The position numbers were made by a program, and so were the translations under genes. Of a stretch of 64,000 nucleotides of DNA, positions 45,401 through 56,878 are shown piece after piece; within the stretch, counting starts at the first letter, position 1; each line of letters opens with the position of its first letter. The stretch covers positions 1,670,501-1,734,500 of the forward strand of contig BRXU01000010.1 of assembly GCA_030267565.1 (NCBI GenBank). The letters are read 5' to 3'. Below the pieces are notes generated by a model. That model was not told where the DNA came from. It was given only the letters and a program-made list of their open reading frames with translations, and did not search any database. The DNA is from Pleodorina starrii. Lineage: Eukaryota > Chlorophyta > Chlorophyceae > Chlamydomonadales > Volvocaceae.

Positions 45401-48400
45401 GATGGCTGGGAAAGGCTCGGGAGCGAGTTGAAGAGGTACACCGCTGTTGGAATTTTTTTGGGGGGCCCATGAGCCATCACTCGCTGCGCAATGCGTGCGC
45501 CCTGCCGCCCCTCGCCACATCGAGAGAGCGCCTCGCGCACAGGAAGCGGCGTAGAGCGTAGAGCGGGGTATGCCTTGCCTTGCCTTTACGCGGGCGCGTT
45601 GTTCCCGTTGTTGGCTTCCCTGTTGTCTATCTTGTCACATAAACACGTATACGGAACACGGTGCGCGGTGCGTCCCCCTCCCCCCCCCGCAGGTCAAGTA
45701 CGTGGTGGAGCTGGCTCGCGCTCTGGGCCGCATCCCCTCCGTCGCTCGGGTGGACCTGCTGACGCGCCTCATCGCCGATCCCAAGGTAACTTGTTGTTTA
45801 TTATTGGGTTAATGGGTTATTGGGTCGTTAGGGTTGGGACGGGAGGTGGGGCGGGGGCGCAGCAGATCGCTGGGGTGCAGCGCCGCGGGGGCGTCCTAGC
45901 GAACGGCGAACGCAGTGACACGAACCGGCGGCAAAAGCAACTTGCGTTGCCACTCGGCTCGGCTGCTGCCTCGCTGAAGGTTTGCGCCCACCTGACTGCA
46001 CTCCACTCGACTCAGCTTCCACGCCACTCCACGCCTGCCCGCGCTGCCGCATTCGTCCGCGACACCACCCGCCGCCGCCGCCTTTGTCGTCCGCAGGTGG
46101 ACAAGAGCTATTCGGAGCCGGAAGAGCGACTGGACTGCGGAGGAGGAGGAGGAGGAGGCGCAGAGGCCGACAGCCCGGGCGGCGGCGGCGTCGGCGGCGG
46201 CGTGGATGAGGCCACGGGTGCCTTCATCGTTCGACTGCCGTGCGGCCCGCCGGACGTATACCTCAAGTGGGTGTAATGTCATGCGGATACTATTGTAGTA
46301 TCTAGTAGTATAAGTATGAAAACGGTGCTGTGATGTGGCTGGGAGCGGTACCGGTCGTCTGGGGAGGGAAGCATCAACATACATTCCGGGAGGGGAAGGG
46401 AGCCAGGAGTGGGTAGCAGTGCGGGGGGGGGGGCTTAAATCCCAGGAGGCTTTGACTTGGTCAGCGATTGTGTTCTGACCGCTGTGCGCGGCGGGGGGCT
46501 GGGCTGCGACCGTGCACGTGGCGCCGCTGCTGGGGCGGGGCTCGTGCTGTGATCCTTCCCCGACTCCGGCACACGGTTGGGACACCGCCGCAGTCGACTC
46601 TGGTCGGGCATGCGCTGGCCGGTCAGGTGTGCTGTCCCCGCCAAGCCGCCTGAAGCAGGTGCCTGGGGCCGCCGCAGCCCTGCCCTGCCTCGCCTCGCCA
46701 ACCCACCAAACCCATCCAAGGCTCCAAACCCCCTCCCCTCCTCCGCTCCTCTCCTCCCCTCAACTCCTCCTCCCCTCTCCTCCCCTCTCCTCCGCAATGA
46801 CTCATTGTTTTATAAAGGAGCTCATCACTCCCTGTCCCCTCTCCTCCCCCCCAATACGTCGACAGGAAGGAGGATCTGTGGCCGCACATCCGCGAGTTCT
46901 CCGACCGGGCTCTGCGCCACGTCAGCACCACCCTGGGCCGCCTGGCGGGTGGCGGCACCCCCGCGGAGATGTGGGCGGTGCACGGCCACTACGCGGACGC
47001 GGGGGAGGCGGCGGCGCTCATCGCGGCGTCACTGGGCTGCCCCATGCTCATGACTGGGCACTCGCTGGGCCGCAACAAAAAGGTGCGGCCGGGCCGGGCC
47101 GGGTTGGGTTGGGTCGGGTCGGGCCGGGTTGGGTTGGGTCGGGTCGGGCCGGGCCGGGTTGGGTTGGGTGGGGTCGGGCCGGGTGGGGTCGGGTCGGGTC
47201 GGTGGGAGGGGGTGCGGTCGCGTGGGTGGAATTCGTGGGAGTGGGGAGCAGTGCGGCGGTGCCGCATTATGGAGGGGAGTTGAGTAAGGAGGGGGGCCTG
47301 GAAGCAGGTAGGCAAATGAGGGTTTCGGCCACAGCCTTGAGAAGAGGCGAGGCTCGGGTTCGGGATCGAGGTCGACTGGGTTGCTTCGTTGCGGCCTTCG
47401 TTTCCCACCGCTCCAGGCTCCACATGCGTGTGTGTGTATGTGACTGTGTGTGTTCCGCCCCGCAGGCCCACCTTCTGGCCAGCGGCTCCGTGAGCCTGGC
47501 GGAGGTTGAGGCCACGTACCGCATCAGTCGCCGTATCGAGGCGGAGGAGCGGGCGCTGGACTCGGCCGCGGTGGTGTTCACCTCCACACAGCAGGAGGTC
47601 AAGGAGCAGTGGGGGCTGTACGACGGGTAGGGGTGTGTATGTGTGTGTGGGGGGGGGAGAGGTGACACGGGGGTGCATGCATGCATGCATATGCACCGCA
47701 GGAGGTGGGTTGATCACGCGAAGAGCGCCTGTTTGTTCGCCGGTTTGCTCCGTTCCCCCTCCGTTCCGCCTGCCACTCCGATCCCTCTCGTATACTCTTC
47801 ACTGGGTGGGCCATTATCATGCCGCTTCGTGCACCCGCGATGCATTGCGAGACTGGGGGGCACGCAACGCAACGCGACGGGCCGATGTCACAGCTGCCAC
47901 TGCAATCCACCACCGCCGCCACAATCCGGTACCCCAACACTCAGCCTCAGCCCCAACACCTCAATCTCAAACAAACTCCCGGGCATGTGTGTGTGTGTTT
48001 TGCTCCCCTGCAGCTACCGGGAGCAGTTGGCGGCCGCCCTGAGCCAGCGCGGTGTGCCCGGGCTGCACGTGCCCTCCATGGCCGTCATCCCGCCCGGCCT
48101 GGACTTCTCCTCGCTCAAGGTGGCTCTGCCGCAGGACCCCATCACCCAGCTGCTGGAGAGACACCGCGCGGTGGGTAGGCTGGCTACTGGGTACGTGGGT
48201 GGGCGAGGCTAAGGGCCGGCGAGAGAGCACAGGGGTGGACCGGTCTAGGGAGGGAGGGAGCAACGGCCTTTTTTGAGAGAGCATACCGTGTATGTGAGAA
48301 TGAGGGGCAGCTGGTGCACCTCACGACTGCCCCGAACACCGCTGGTGCCAGTGCTGTTGCCAGTGTGCATGTCCCAGTGTACGAATCGGCGGGGGCGAAA

Positions 48401-51400
48401 ACCGTTTCATTGCCTGGGTTACAGAAAGGAACGGGACGGGAAGTGCAGGGAGGGCAGGGAAGAGAAGGGAAGGGTGAAGGAAGGGTAATTCCACTGCGGT
48501 GAATGACCGCCTTGCACCTGTTTTGTTTGTCTGTTTTCACGGAAACACACGGGCATGAGTGCGTCCTGCGTGAATGGGACGACGGTGAGAGGTTAACACA
48601 CGCTCTCGCGGATGCTGCATGTGCGCGCGCGCAGGCCCTGGCGGCAAAAGCCAGGACCCCGACCAACAGCGGCACGCGCCGCGGCACACCGCTGTCGCTG
48701 ACGGCGGCTCCCTCCCTGGAGGCGGCCCTCGGCGGCGGTGGCGGCGGCGGCGGCACCCCTGCGGCGGGTACCCGCAATTTGGACGATCCATTGCTGACAG
48801 CGGCGGCGGCGGTGGAGGTGGTGGCGGCGGCGGCGGCTGTTGGCCCGGATGCGGATGCGGTGCTGGTGCCGGCGACGTCGTCGCCCCTTTCCAAGTCGCC
48901 CCCGACGCGTTCAGGTTGGTTGGTGGGTGCGGCACGGCACGGAAGCAGCGTGCGGCTTAGGGATTCGGGGTTCGTGGTTCGTGGTTTCGTGGTTTCGTGG
49001 GGGGGGGTTGTTGGCCGCGTGCAGCGCGTGGCGCGCGGGCGGCAGCCTGTGCGGATCGTGGCGTGAGCGTGGTGTGACCCGGGGGTCGGTGGCGCGGTCG
49101 TGTGCAAATAAATCAGCTGGCTGGCCCTGTCATTGGACGCTGTTTCGTGGGAATGGGGGTTACGAGTGCCGTGTCGCGTCGCACTCAAGGGCGGGATGGG
49201 GGGAGAGGGATAGACGACACGTGTTTCGAGCACCAAGTACGGTAAATGCCCGAGGAATGCTTGTGGAAGTGATCTTTCTTACCCTGGTATCTTTCGCTCC
49301 TGTACATGCCATTACCGCAAACCCTAACGACCACCCCGCCCTAAATGTTCGAATCCCCCCTCTGGCGCATTCGTTGGGGTTTCGGGGCCATCCACGGGTG
49401 GGAGCTGGAAGCTGAGAGGCCGTGCGTCACCCCCTCCCACCATCACCAATGCACCATCCGCGCATATCGCACTGCACCCGCTGCACTTCCGTCGTCATTG
49501 GGTGTCTTTGTTTGTGTGGGGTAGGGGGCAGGGGTAATTTTCCGCAGGGTCAATGTCCGTGTGTGGCCACTCGGGGGCACTCGGGGTCCGATAGCTCAAA
49601 TTAAAGCCAGGCGCGTCCAGCGCAAGGGAAAATAGGGAATGTGCTCCTCTTGACAGCTGGCTGGTGGGGCCTTGCCAACCCATGTGGTCGACACCGGGAA
49701 AGGGTGCGGGGGTTACCTGGGCCTTACCACCGGGGATGATTACCGATATGCGCTGTGTGGAGGTTCAGGCTTGTCCAGGGGCGGGGCTCGCAGTGCTGCT
49801 GCTGCTGCTGATGGTGCTTGTGTCCGCCCCGGCCCGGCCCGGACTGACAGCGAACAAATCGCGGGCGGGGCGTCGCCGCCGCTGATCGGAGCAAACCAAG
49901 ATATCAAATTACCCCGTCGCGCGCGCTTTTAGGCGGGGGAGAGGACCTTCTCGTCACCTTCCTCCCGCGAAACCGGCGACCCCACAGGGCAAGCCCGCTG
50001 CGTTGCCGCAGCCCGTTTTTGTGGGGGATGCCACCTTCCCTTATACCTTACCCTACCTTATACATTAACTTACCAGTCGCCATGTGGCGCTTTGCCCGTA
50101 CACATACACTGTTCCGGCTTGCAAAGATGGTCGTGGTTTCGGCGTCGGGCGTGGAGTGACCCCCGGGTCCGTGCTGTCGGTCCTGAGCGCGTCACTTGAT
50201 ATGACGCTGTAAGCTGTACCGTTAGGGTTTGTGTGCTGTGGGGGTGTGCGCGCGCGCGTGTGTGTGAGCATGCCTGCACACAAGCAGCGCATGACGCGAG
50301 ATGAGGGTCATCGCTTGGTTCGTGTGCCCAGTGCTCCTCGTGCGGGTGTGTCTTTAAGTGGAGGAGGGCGAGTGTGTGTGTGTGTGGGGGGTCGAGTGTG
50401 TGTGTTGGTGCGGAAGCGTGGGGGAAGCGTGTCCACCCCCCTCCCCCGCAACGACTGCCTCCGCAACGGCCGCCGCTGCCACACCTTCCCCAAGCCGTCA
50501 TCAACGCCGCAGCCGCCGCCGCTGGTTCCAAGACCACCCCCAAGAATTTTTCAACCTCGCCTCACAAGATTTTCTCTCTTGATCCCAAGATTATCTCTCC
50601 CAAGATCTACTGACGAAGCCCTGCAGTCTCGCAGTGCCTGCAGCCGCAGCATCGCAGCCGCGGCAGCACACTCACAGACACGATAGGGGCCCCGGCCTCT
50701 CTGCTCGGTGGTTTCCTGCGGTGGCGGTTGCGTGGTTCTCACCCACCACCACCACCACCACCGCGCACACCCGCGGGTAAGTCCGCCCCACCTCGGCAGG
50801 GCCTGCAGCAGGGCAACCGGAAGGGGCGTGTACGGCAAGTCGAGCCGGAGCTGGCTGGCGGGAGAGGAGGTTATGAAGGAGTTCCTGCGGCGGCGGCCAG
50901 GAGGCAGGCGAAGAGAGAGGCGCGGAGCGTGGAGCCGGCTCCGAAATCAACCCAGACTGCCAGCTGGCTCACGAATCTCCGGATCCCCAGGGGGCTGCGG
51001 CATATGTGCACTCCGCACCCACCCCCATCAAAGCTCCCATATTTGTCGACGCCCACCTCTCAACCCAAGTTCTGCTGCTTCCCTCCCTCCCTCCTTCCCT
51101 CCTGCCCGCACGTGTGCGCTCCCGCGCTGCGGCCCTCTGTCCGCAGGTCCCGCCTCCCCCATCGGCGCCCCCGCCTCGCCCCTACCCTCCCAGGAGCTCC
51201 GCACCGCCTCACCTTCCTCCGCGCACTCCCCCTCCTCCGGCAGCACCTCCCTAACCCTGACCCGGAACGGCATCGCCAGCCCGGCGCATGGCGCGACCAC
51301 GCCGCCACTGCGCCCCCCGCGGCCCCTCAAGGTAACCACCGGATTCGCCGCCGGACCCGCGTCGCCTGCGGCGGCCCCGGGCCGGTCTCCCCTCAAGCCC

Positions 51401-54400
51401 GCGGGCGGAAACGGCTGCTCGTCCCCTTCGCCCTTTGCCAACCCGCCCACGCCCACGCGGCGCGGCCTGGCGGCGAGTCTGGAGGCGGAGGCGACGTCGG
51501 GCGCGGCGGGGCCTGCTGGTGCTGCTGCTGCTGCTGGTGCTGCGGCGCTTTCGAGTCCGTTCGGCAGCACGGGGGGCGGTGCGCTGTCGCAGCCGCAGCC
51601 CAGTGTGTTCACGGAGCCGCCCATCTGGCGAGAGGTGAGTGCGTGGCTGTGTGTGTGTTGGGAATTACAGGGACGTGTGGCTGTGTGTGTGTATGTGCGT
51701 GGTGGCTGGGACGGCAGCTGTGTGTGCAGGGCTTGGGTCTGGGTTTTAGGCTCTTGGGGTTTCTCAAGTCTAGGGCATGATGATGCGCTGCGCGCGGGGC
51801 CTCCCCCCCCATGTGTTTGCGGTCTGTCGGTTCGGAATGCGTTGCCTAAACTGGAAGCAGATCTGGAGCCAGCGGCCGCCGCCCGAGGCAACCGGATCCA
51901 TGGACGATGGCTGTTCCGGTCCACTGTTTGGTGTTACATTTGGGGGGGGGGGGCGCATCCCGCCTAACTATAAATGATGATGAATGATGAATGTGTTCCG
52001 CGTCTTCCCGGTTTTGCTTTTGAAATCTGCCGCAGGTTCACCGCTTCCTGCGCAATCCCGCCAAGCCCGTCATTCTGGCAATGAGCCGACCCGACGCAAA
52101 GAAGAACGTGGCGGCGCTCATCAAGGCGTACGGCAGCAGTGCCGTACTGCGGGACCTGGCGAACCTGGTGCTGGTGCTGGTGAGGACGGGAGCGGGGCTC
52201 GGGGGGCGAAGCGCCGGGGGGATGTGATGTGAACGTGAACGTGAATATGAAGAAGAATTTGACCATGTAAATGGTTTAGGTGGGTGCCAGGGTACCGAGG
52301 AAATGTGGCAGGGCCGGGCTGGCTCTCGGCCCACTCCGCGCTGCCAATGTAACCAGTCGTACATGACTGGGCTGTCTCCAACCGCCTCCAACCGCCTGCC
52401 CCAACCGCCGCCACCTGCCATGTGCCCCATGTGTCAGGGCAACCGTGACGTCATCGACTCGATGGCGAGCGGCAGCGCCCGCGTGATGGAGGGTGTGCTC
52501 AAGCTGGTGGACGCGTACGACCTGTACGGCAGCGTGGCCTACCCCAAGCGCCACAGCCAATCCGACATCTCCGACATCTATCACCTGGCGGCAGCCACCC
52601 GGGGGGTCTTTGTCAATGCGGCTCTCCAGGTGAGCAGGCGGCTGCAGAGGGGTGCACGTGTGGATGTGTGCATGTGTGCATGTGTGCATGTGTGCATGTG
52701 TGCATGTGTGCACGTGTGCATGTGTGCATGTGTGAATGTGTGAATGTGTGCATGTGTGTGTGCACGTGCATGTCTACCGTATGCATGTACCGTATGTGTG
52801 TGGGTCTTTTGTTGATATTGGTAAGAGTGCGGGGATGCGACCAAACCAGCCGCCCGCCCGACCGGGAGAGGGTATGCGGCCGTGTTAAGGACTACCGGGG
52901 CCGGCGCAGCAGTTTGGGCCGCGCGGAAATGATTACGAAGGGAGAGAAAAAAGAGAGGAAAAGGAAAAAAGATGCTCCCGCCCCTTTGCTGCATCAGTTT
53001 CGTCAGCCGCTCCGCGAACAGAGTGCTGTGTCGACATCCGCGTCCTCAAGAACCTCGCGACTGCCGCACCTCGCAACCGCTCCACCGCCCCTTTCTCCCT
53101 CTCCTCCCTCCACCGCCCCTTCCTGCTCCAGGAGCCTTTCGGTCTGACACTGATCGAGGCGGCGGCGCACGGCGTGCCCATCGTGGCCACCTGCCACGGC
53201 GGCCCCGTCGACATCGTAGCCACCCTGCGGAACGGCGTGACGGTGGAGCCGGGCGATGTGGGGGCCATCGCTGCGGCCATCACCGACATCATCACGCGGC
53301 CAGACACCTGGGAGACCTACTCAAACAACGGCAGGTGGGTGGCGCGGGGCCGCCTTGGTGAGGGGGTTACGGTAGATGACGACGTTGGGGGGGGGCGGGG
53401 CGGGCGCCAAGAGAGCAGGGCTGCGGGGCGGGTCAGGGGGCGAGCAGGCGGCGTCGGTGAGCAGGCAGGCAGGGTGGTAAAAAGAAGATACCGCAGCGGA
53501 GACGGAGACGGGCAGACGGCGTTAGCGAACGGACCCGGAACAGGCGGGGTGGTCATTACAACGGCAACTCCCCTCGGTCTGACTTACAGCTGGCCCACCC
53601 CCCCTCCCTCCCGATCAGGAACAACATTCTGGCCTACTCCTGGCCCAGCCACGTGCTTAGCTACCTGCGGCTGGTGGAGGCGCGCAGGGCGGCGGACCCG
53701 CAGCTCGCGGGGCCTGTGGTGGGACTGGGACTGGGGGCGCTGGGCGCGGCGGGAGGCGGACCGGGCGCCGCCGGCACCGCGGCGCCCTCCGCGGCCGCCG
53801 GCGGCGGCGGCGGCGGCGGCCCCGCCGGCTGCCACGGCTCCCCTGGAGCGCACATGTACCTGCGAACCGCCTTCAGCCTGTCGTACGATGATCTGCTGCA
53901 GTCCAACCACCCCGACGGCGGCCAGGTAAAGCAGTGTGGGGGTCGGTGGGGTGGATGGGGGTGGGAGTGGATGGGGGTGGGGCGGGTGGCGCGCGTCGCC
54001 GGGTGGGAGAAGCGCACTTTTTGTGTGTGTCTCCGGTGGCGTAGCGCGCTGTGCTGGGTGGGTTGTCACCACACTCGATTCTTTCGAACGAGTGCAGGAC
54101 TGGTTGGGCCACGTCAGTTGTCACGTCGCGCGGATGTGGCAACAGGTACCGTCTCCACGTCGCGTCTTTTTAGTCTTTGCGTGCAGCACTCAAGAGCGTA
54201 CTCGATGATGAGTTTCTCAAATCTCACCCAACTCCGAAACCAGCCTAAACCGGTGGTCATCCCTGCCCGCCCGTCCCAACTGTGTATAGGCCTTCGGCGC
54301 TGCCCTGGATGACCTGATGGCGGGTCGGGCCACCTCCCTGCCATTCGGACTGCCGCCCGACGTGGTCGCCGCAGCGGCAGCGGGCCTGGCACCGGACAGC

Positions 54401-56878
54401 GCCGGCGCCGCCGCCGCGGTGGCCGCCGCCGCGGCGGACCTGCTGCGCCGCAGCGGCGCCGCCGGCGATGGTGCGGGAGGCGGCTCCAGCACTCCCAACC
54501 TCAACACGTCCTCAATGCCGCTCATCGCCCCCGGTGGTGGCGGCGGCGGCGGCGGCCTGGAGGATCTGCAGCTGACGGCCGGCGGCGGCGGCGGCGGCGG
54601 CGGCGCGGGTGCGGCGGCGGCGGCGGGGCTGGGCGGTGTGTTCGGCTCGCCGCACCCGGGAGTGGGCGGCGGCTTCGCAACGGAGCTATTCCCGGTGGGT
54701 GGCTGGGTGGCTGGGTGTTTAGGTCCAGTGGCAGTATCGTCGGACGTGTTCGCGCTGGGGCGGGGGTGCATGCGGTACCTCGTCGGCTGTTGACTGCAGG
54801 AAGGCCAGGTTCATGCTGTCGTTGCTGATGCCCCCTTTTACACCAGACCCTCGTCCATTGGCGTAGGCGTATAATCGTGCCACATCACACGCTCTCCCGC
54901 GCTCCCGCGCTCGTCGCGTCCTACGTTGCCATTACATAAGCCCCGACCACATGTCGCTTTCCCTTTTCGCGCCGCACCGCACCGCACCGCACCGCACTGC
55001 ACTGCACTGCACCGCACCTCACCGCACTACTGCTCTGGTACTCTCCTTGCCGTACAGGGCGCCCGGCTGTCTCTGGCGGCGCGCGGTGGCGGCCGCTGGC
55101 TGGTGTTCGCGTGCGACTGCGCCGCTGACCTCATCCGGGCGGGGGCGGCCCTGGCGGCCCTGGCTGCGGCCCGGCGGTCGGCGGCGGAGCGCTGCCTGCC
55201 CCTGGCCGACCTGCCGGACCAGCTGCACGACAGCCGAGTGAGGATTGAGGGGCAGGGGCAGGGACAGAGGGAGGATGAAAGGCGGGTGGGCTGTCCGGGG
55301 CACTGCGTGCCGGAGATGAGGGGGCAAGTGGGAAGAGGGTGGCGCGGTGTGTGGTTGGTGGTTCTAAAAGATATCTTCCGCCCTGAAGAACACCTCACGT
55401 AACCTCCCATCTGAATCGAACCGAACCGAACCGCTGCGCAATCATCGTCTTTATTCCCGCTCGCAGCTGTCGGCCCTGCTCCGCCACGCGCTAGCCGGCC
55501 CTGCACCGGCGGCGGACGGCTCCGAGACCTCGCTGCTACCCGCCACCTGCCTGGGCCTGGGCCTGGGCGTGCTGAGCTGCATGGGCTGCACCGACACGCG
55601 CGCGCTGCTGGTGGCGGGTGGGGGCGGTGGCGGTGGCGCCGAGCAGCCCCCCCGGCAGTCGCTGCTTCGGGAGCTGGACTTCGTGGCATGCAACAATGCC
55701 TGCCAGCTGTGGGTGACGGGAGCCAAGCTGGCCACCGGCGGCGCCAGCAGCGGCGGTGGCGGTGGCGGTGAGGGCGGTGGTGGCGGCGGTGTTACGGAGC
55801 AGCAGGACTCGGGTGTGGAGCTGCTGTTTGATGAGCGGTACGAGCGGCACATGGAGCACCGCTGGGAGGCCACCGCCGCCAAGCAGGTGGGGGGGGGGGG
55901 CGGGGGTTGGGAGCGTGGGTGGGTGGGTGGGTGAAGGGACAAGGGCCGGTCGGTCAAGCCGTCGGGCGGCAGCTGGGGTTAGCAACTACGGTATCCTTCC
56001 AAAGCCCTCCTTCCCGGCTTTTAATGCAGCATGCAGTCATACCGGTAGATTCTCATGACTACCGCACCGCCCACCGCCGCTCCGGCCCACACTCCGAGCC
56101 CCCTCTCCTCTCAGCTGCCGTTCCCTCATCTCCTCTGTTCCCACGCTGCTCCGCCCCGCAGGTGGTCCGCCGCATCCTCTCCAACCGCAGCGGCTGGGGC
56201 AAGCTGCCGCTGGGCCGCCCCGGCCACCCCGCCCCCCGCATCTCCGCCCTGGGTCCCTACCACATCATGGTCACCTTCACAGGAGCCGCCGCGCGCGACG
56301 TCGACCCCGCCGCCCTGCGGGCCCGCTTCCGCCGCAAGCTGCGCCTCTCCGGCCTCCGCGCGCAGGTGGTCGTCACGCCCGCCGTGGCGCCCTCGAGCGC
56401 CGGCCGCGCCGGCAGCACCGGCGTCGGCATCGGCGGCGGCGGCGTGTCGCGAGCTGGCAGTCTGGCGGCGCCGGGCGTATCGGCCGCTACGGCCGACGGT
56501 TCGTCTTCCGCCTCCGGCGGCTTCACGCTGCACGTGGTGCCGCTGCGCGCCAGCCGCGCGCTGGTGCTGCGGTACCTGTCGTACAGGTACGGCATCCCGC
56601 TGGAGGACGTGACGGTGGCGGCGTTCCACGTCGCCGCCGCCGGCGGCGACGGCGACGCCGTCACTGCCGCCGCCGCCGACAGCGCGGTGTTGCGCTGCAG
56701 CGACGGAGAGGATCTGGTGGCGGGCCAGCCGCGTGTCGTGCTGCTGCCGGCGGAGGACTTCCCGGCTGCGGACGGCGTGGGCGGCCGCGCCGTTGGTTCT
56801 CCGGCAGCGCCCGGCGGCGGCTTCGCCCTGGATTTGTCGCCTTACGCGACGAGCAGCCGCGTGGCGGTGCTGTTCTGA
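42475..56878 (+). CDS. SPS: Sucrose-phosphate synthase
   Basis: Twenty phase-consistent exons: 42475-42528, 42788-42943, 43292-43501, 43968-44223, 44708-45165, 45693-45785, 46097-46266, 46866-47082, 47466-47626, 48014-48170, 48635-48914, 51147-51634, 52036-52179, 52438-52629, 53132-53334, 53619-53925, 54290-54694, 55058-55237, 55467-55886 and 56162-56878; 1755 residues. It joins UDP-glucose and fructose 6-phosphate to make sucrose 6-phosphate in the cytosol. The start matches plant SPS ([26 protein letters not shown]). GT-B/GT4 motifs are intact: [42 protein letters not shown], and [20 protein letters not shown] with the E-x7-E pair. The C-terminal part (about 1318-1755) is the SPP-like domain ([17 protein letters not shown]-like [20 protein letters not shown]) but lacks DxDxT, so it is probably not a phosphatase. 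Plant SPS has about 1050 residues; the excess is Ala/Gly/Ser/Pro-rich inserts around residues 150-340, 650-890 and 1190-1310. Confidence 0.96.
43153..43164. repeat. A/T-only palindromic element in SPS intron 2
   Basis: TTATAAATTTAT, containing a 10-bp perfect palindrome (43155-43164), identical to the core of the element at 9163-9174. Confidence 0.6.
47088..47202 (+). repeat. GGGYY pentanucleotide minisatellite
   Basis: A run of GGGCC, GGGTT and GGGTC units (plus one GGGTG) of about 115 nt, starting within 10 nt of the donor of SPS intron 8. Confidence 0.9.
48915..51146 (+). other. Longest SPS intron (2232 nt)
   Basis: The flanking exons join in phase 1 between Pro/Ser-rich low-complexity segments. 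I see no conserved SPS segment and no transposon-like terminal repeats inside. It contains TG-rich runs around 50230-50410. A missed low-complexity exon cannot be excluded. Confidence 0.55.
52664..52760 (+). repeat. (ATGTGTGC)n octanucleotide repeat
   Basis: About twelve units of an 8-nt repeat close to the donor of the SPS intron after exon 52438-52629. Open frames through it encode Cys/His/Val/Met repeats and are artefacts. Confidence 0.9.
54971..55024 (+). repeat. (GCACC/GCACT)n repeat
   Basis: Pentanucleotide run in the SPS intron just before exon 55058-55237, lying near the acceptor. Confidence 0.85.

Noticed and set aside
52581..53147. Cys/His/Met-rich frames such as repeated VHVCMCAC
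   Set aside because: They read through the ATGTGTGC octanucleotide repeat in an SPS intron.
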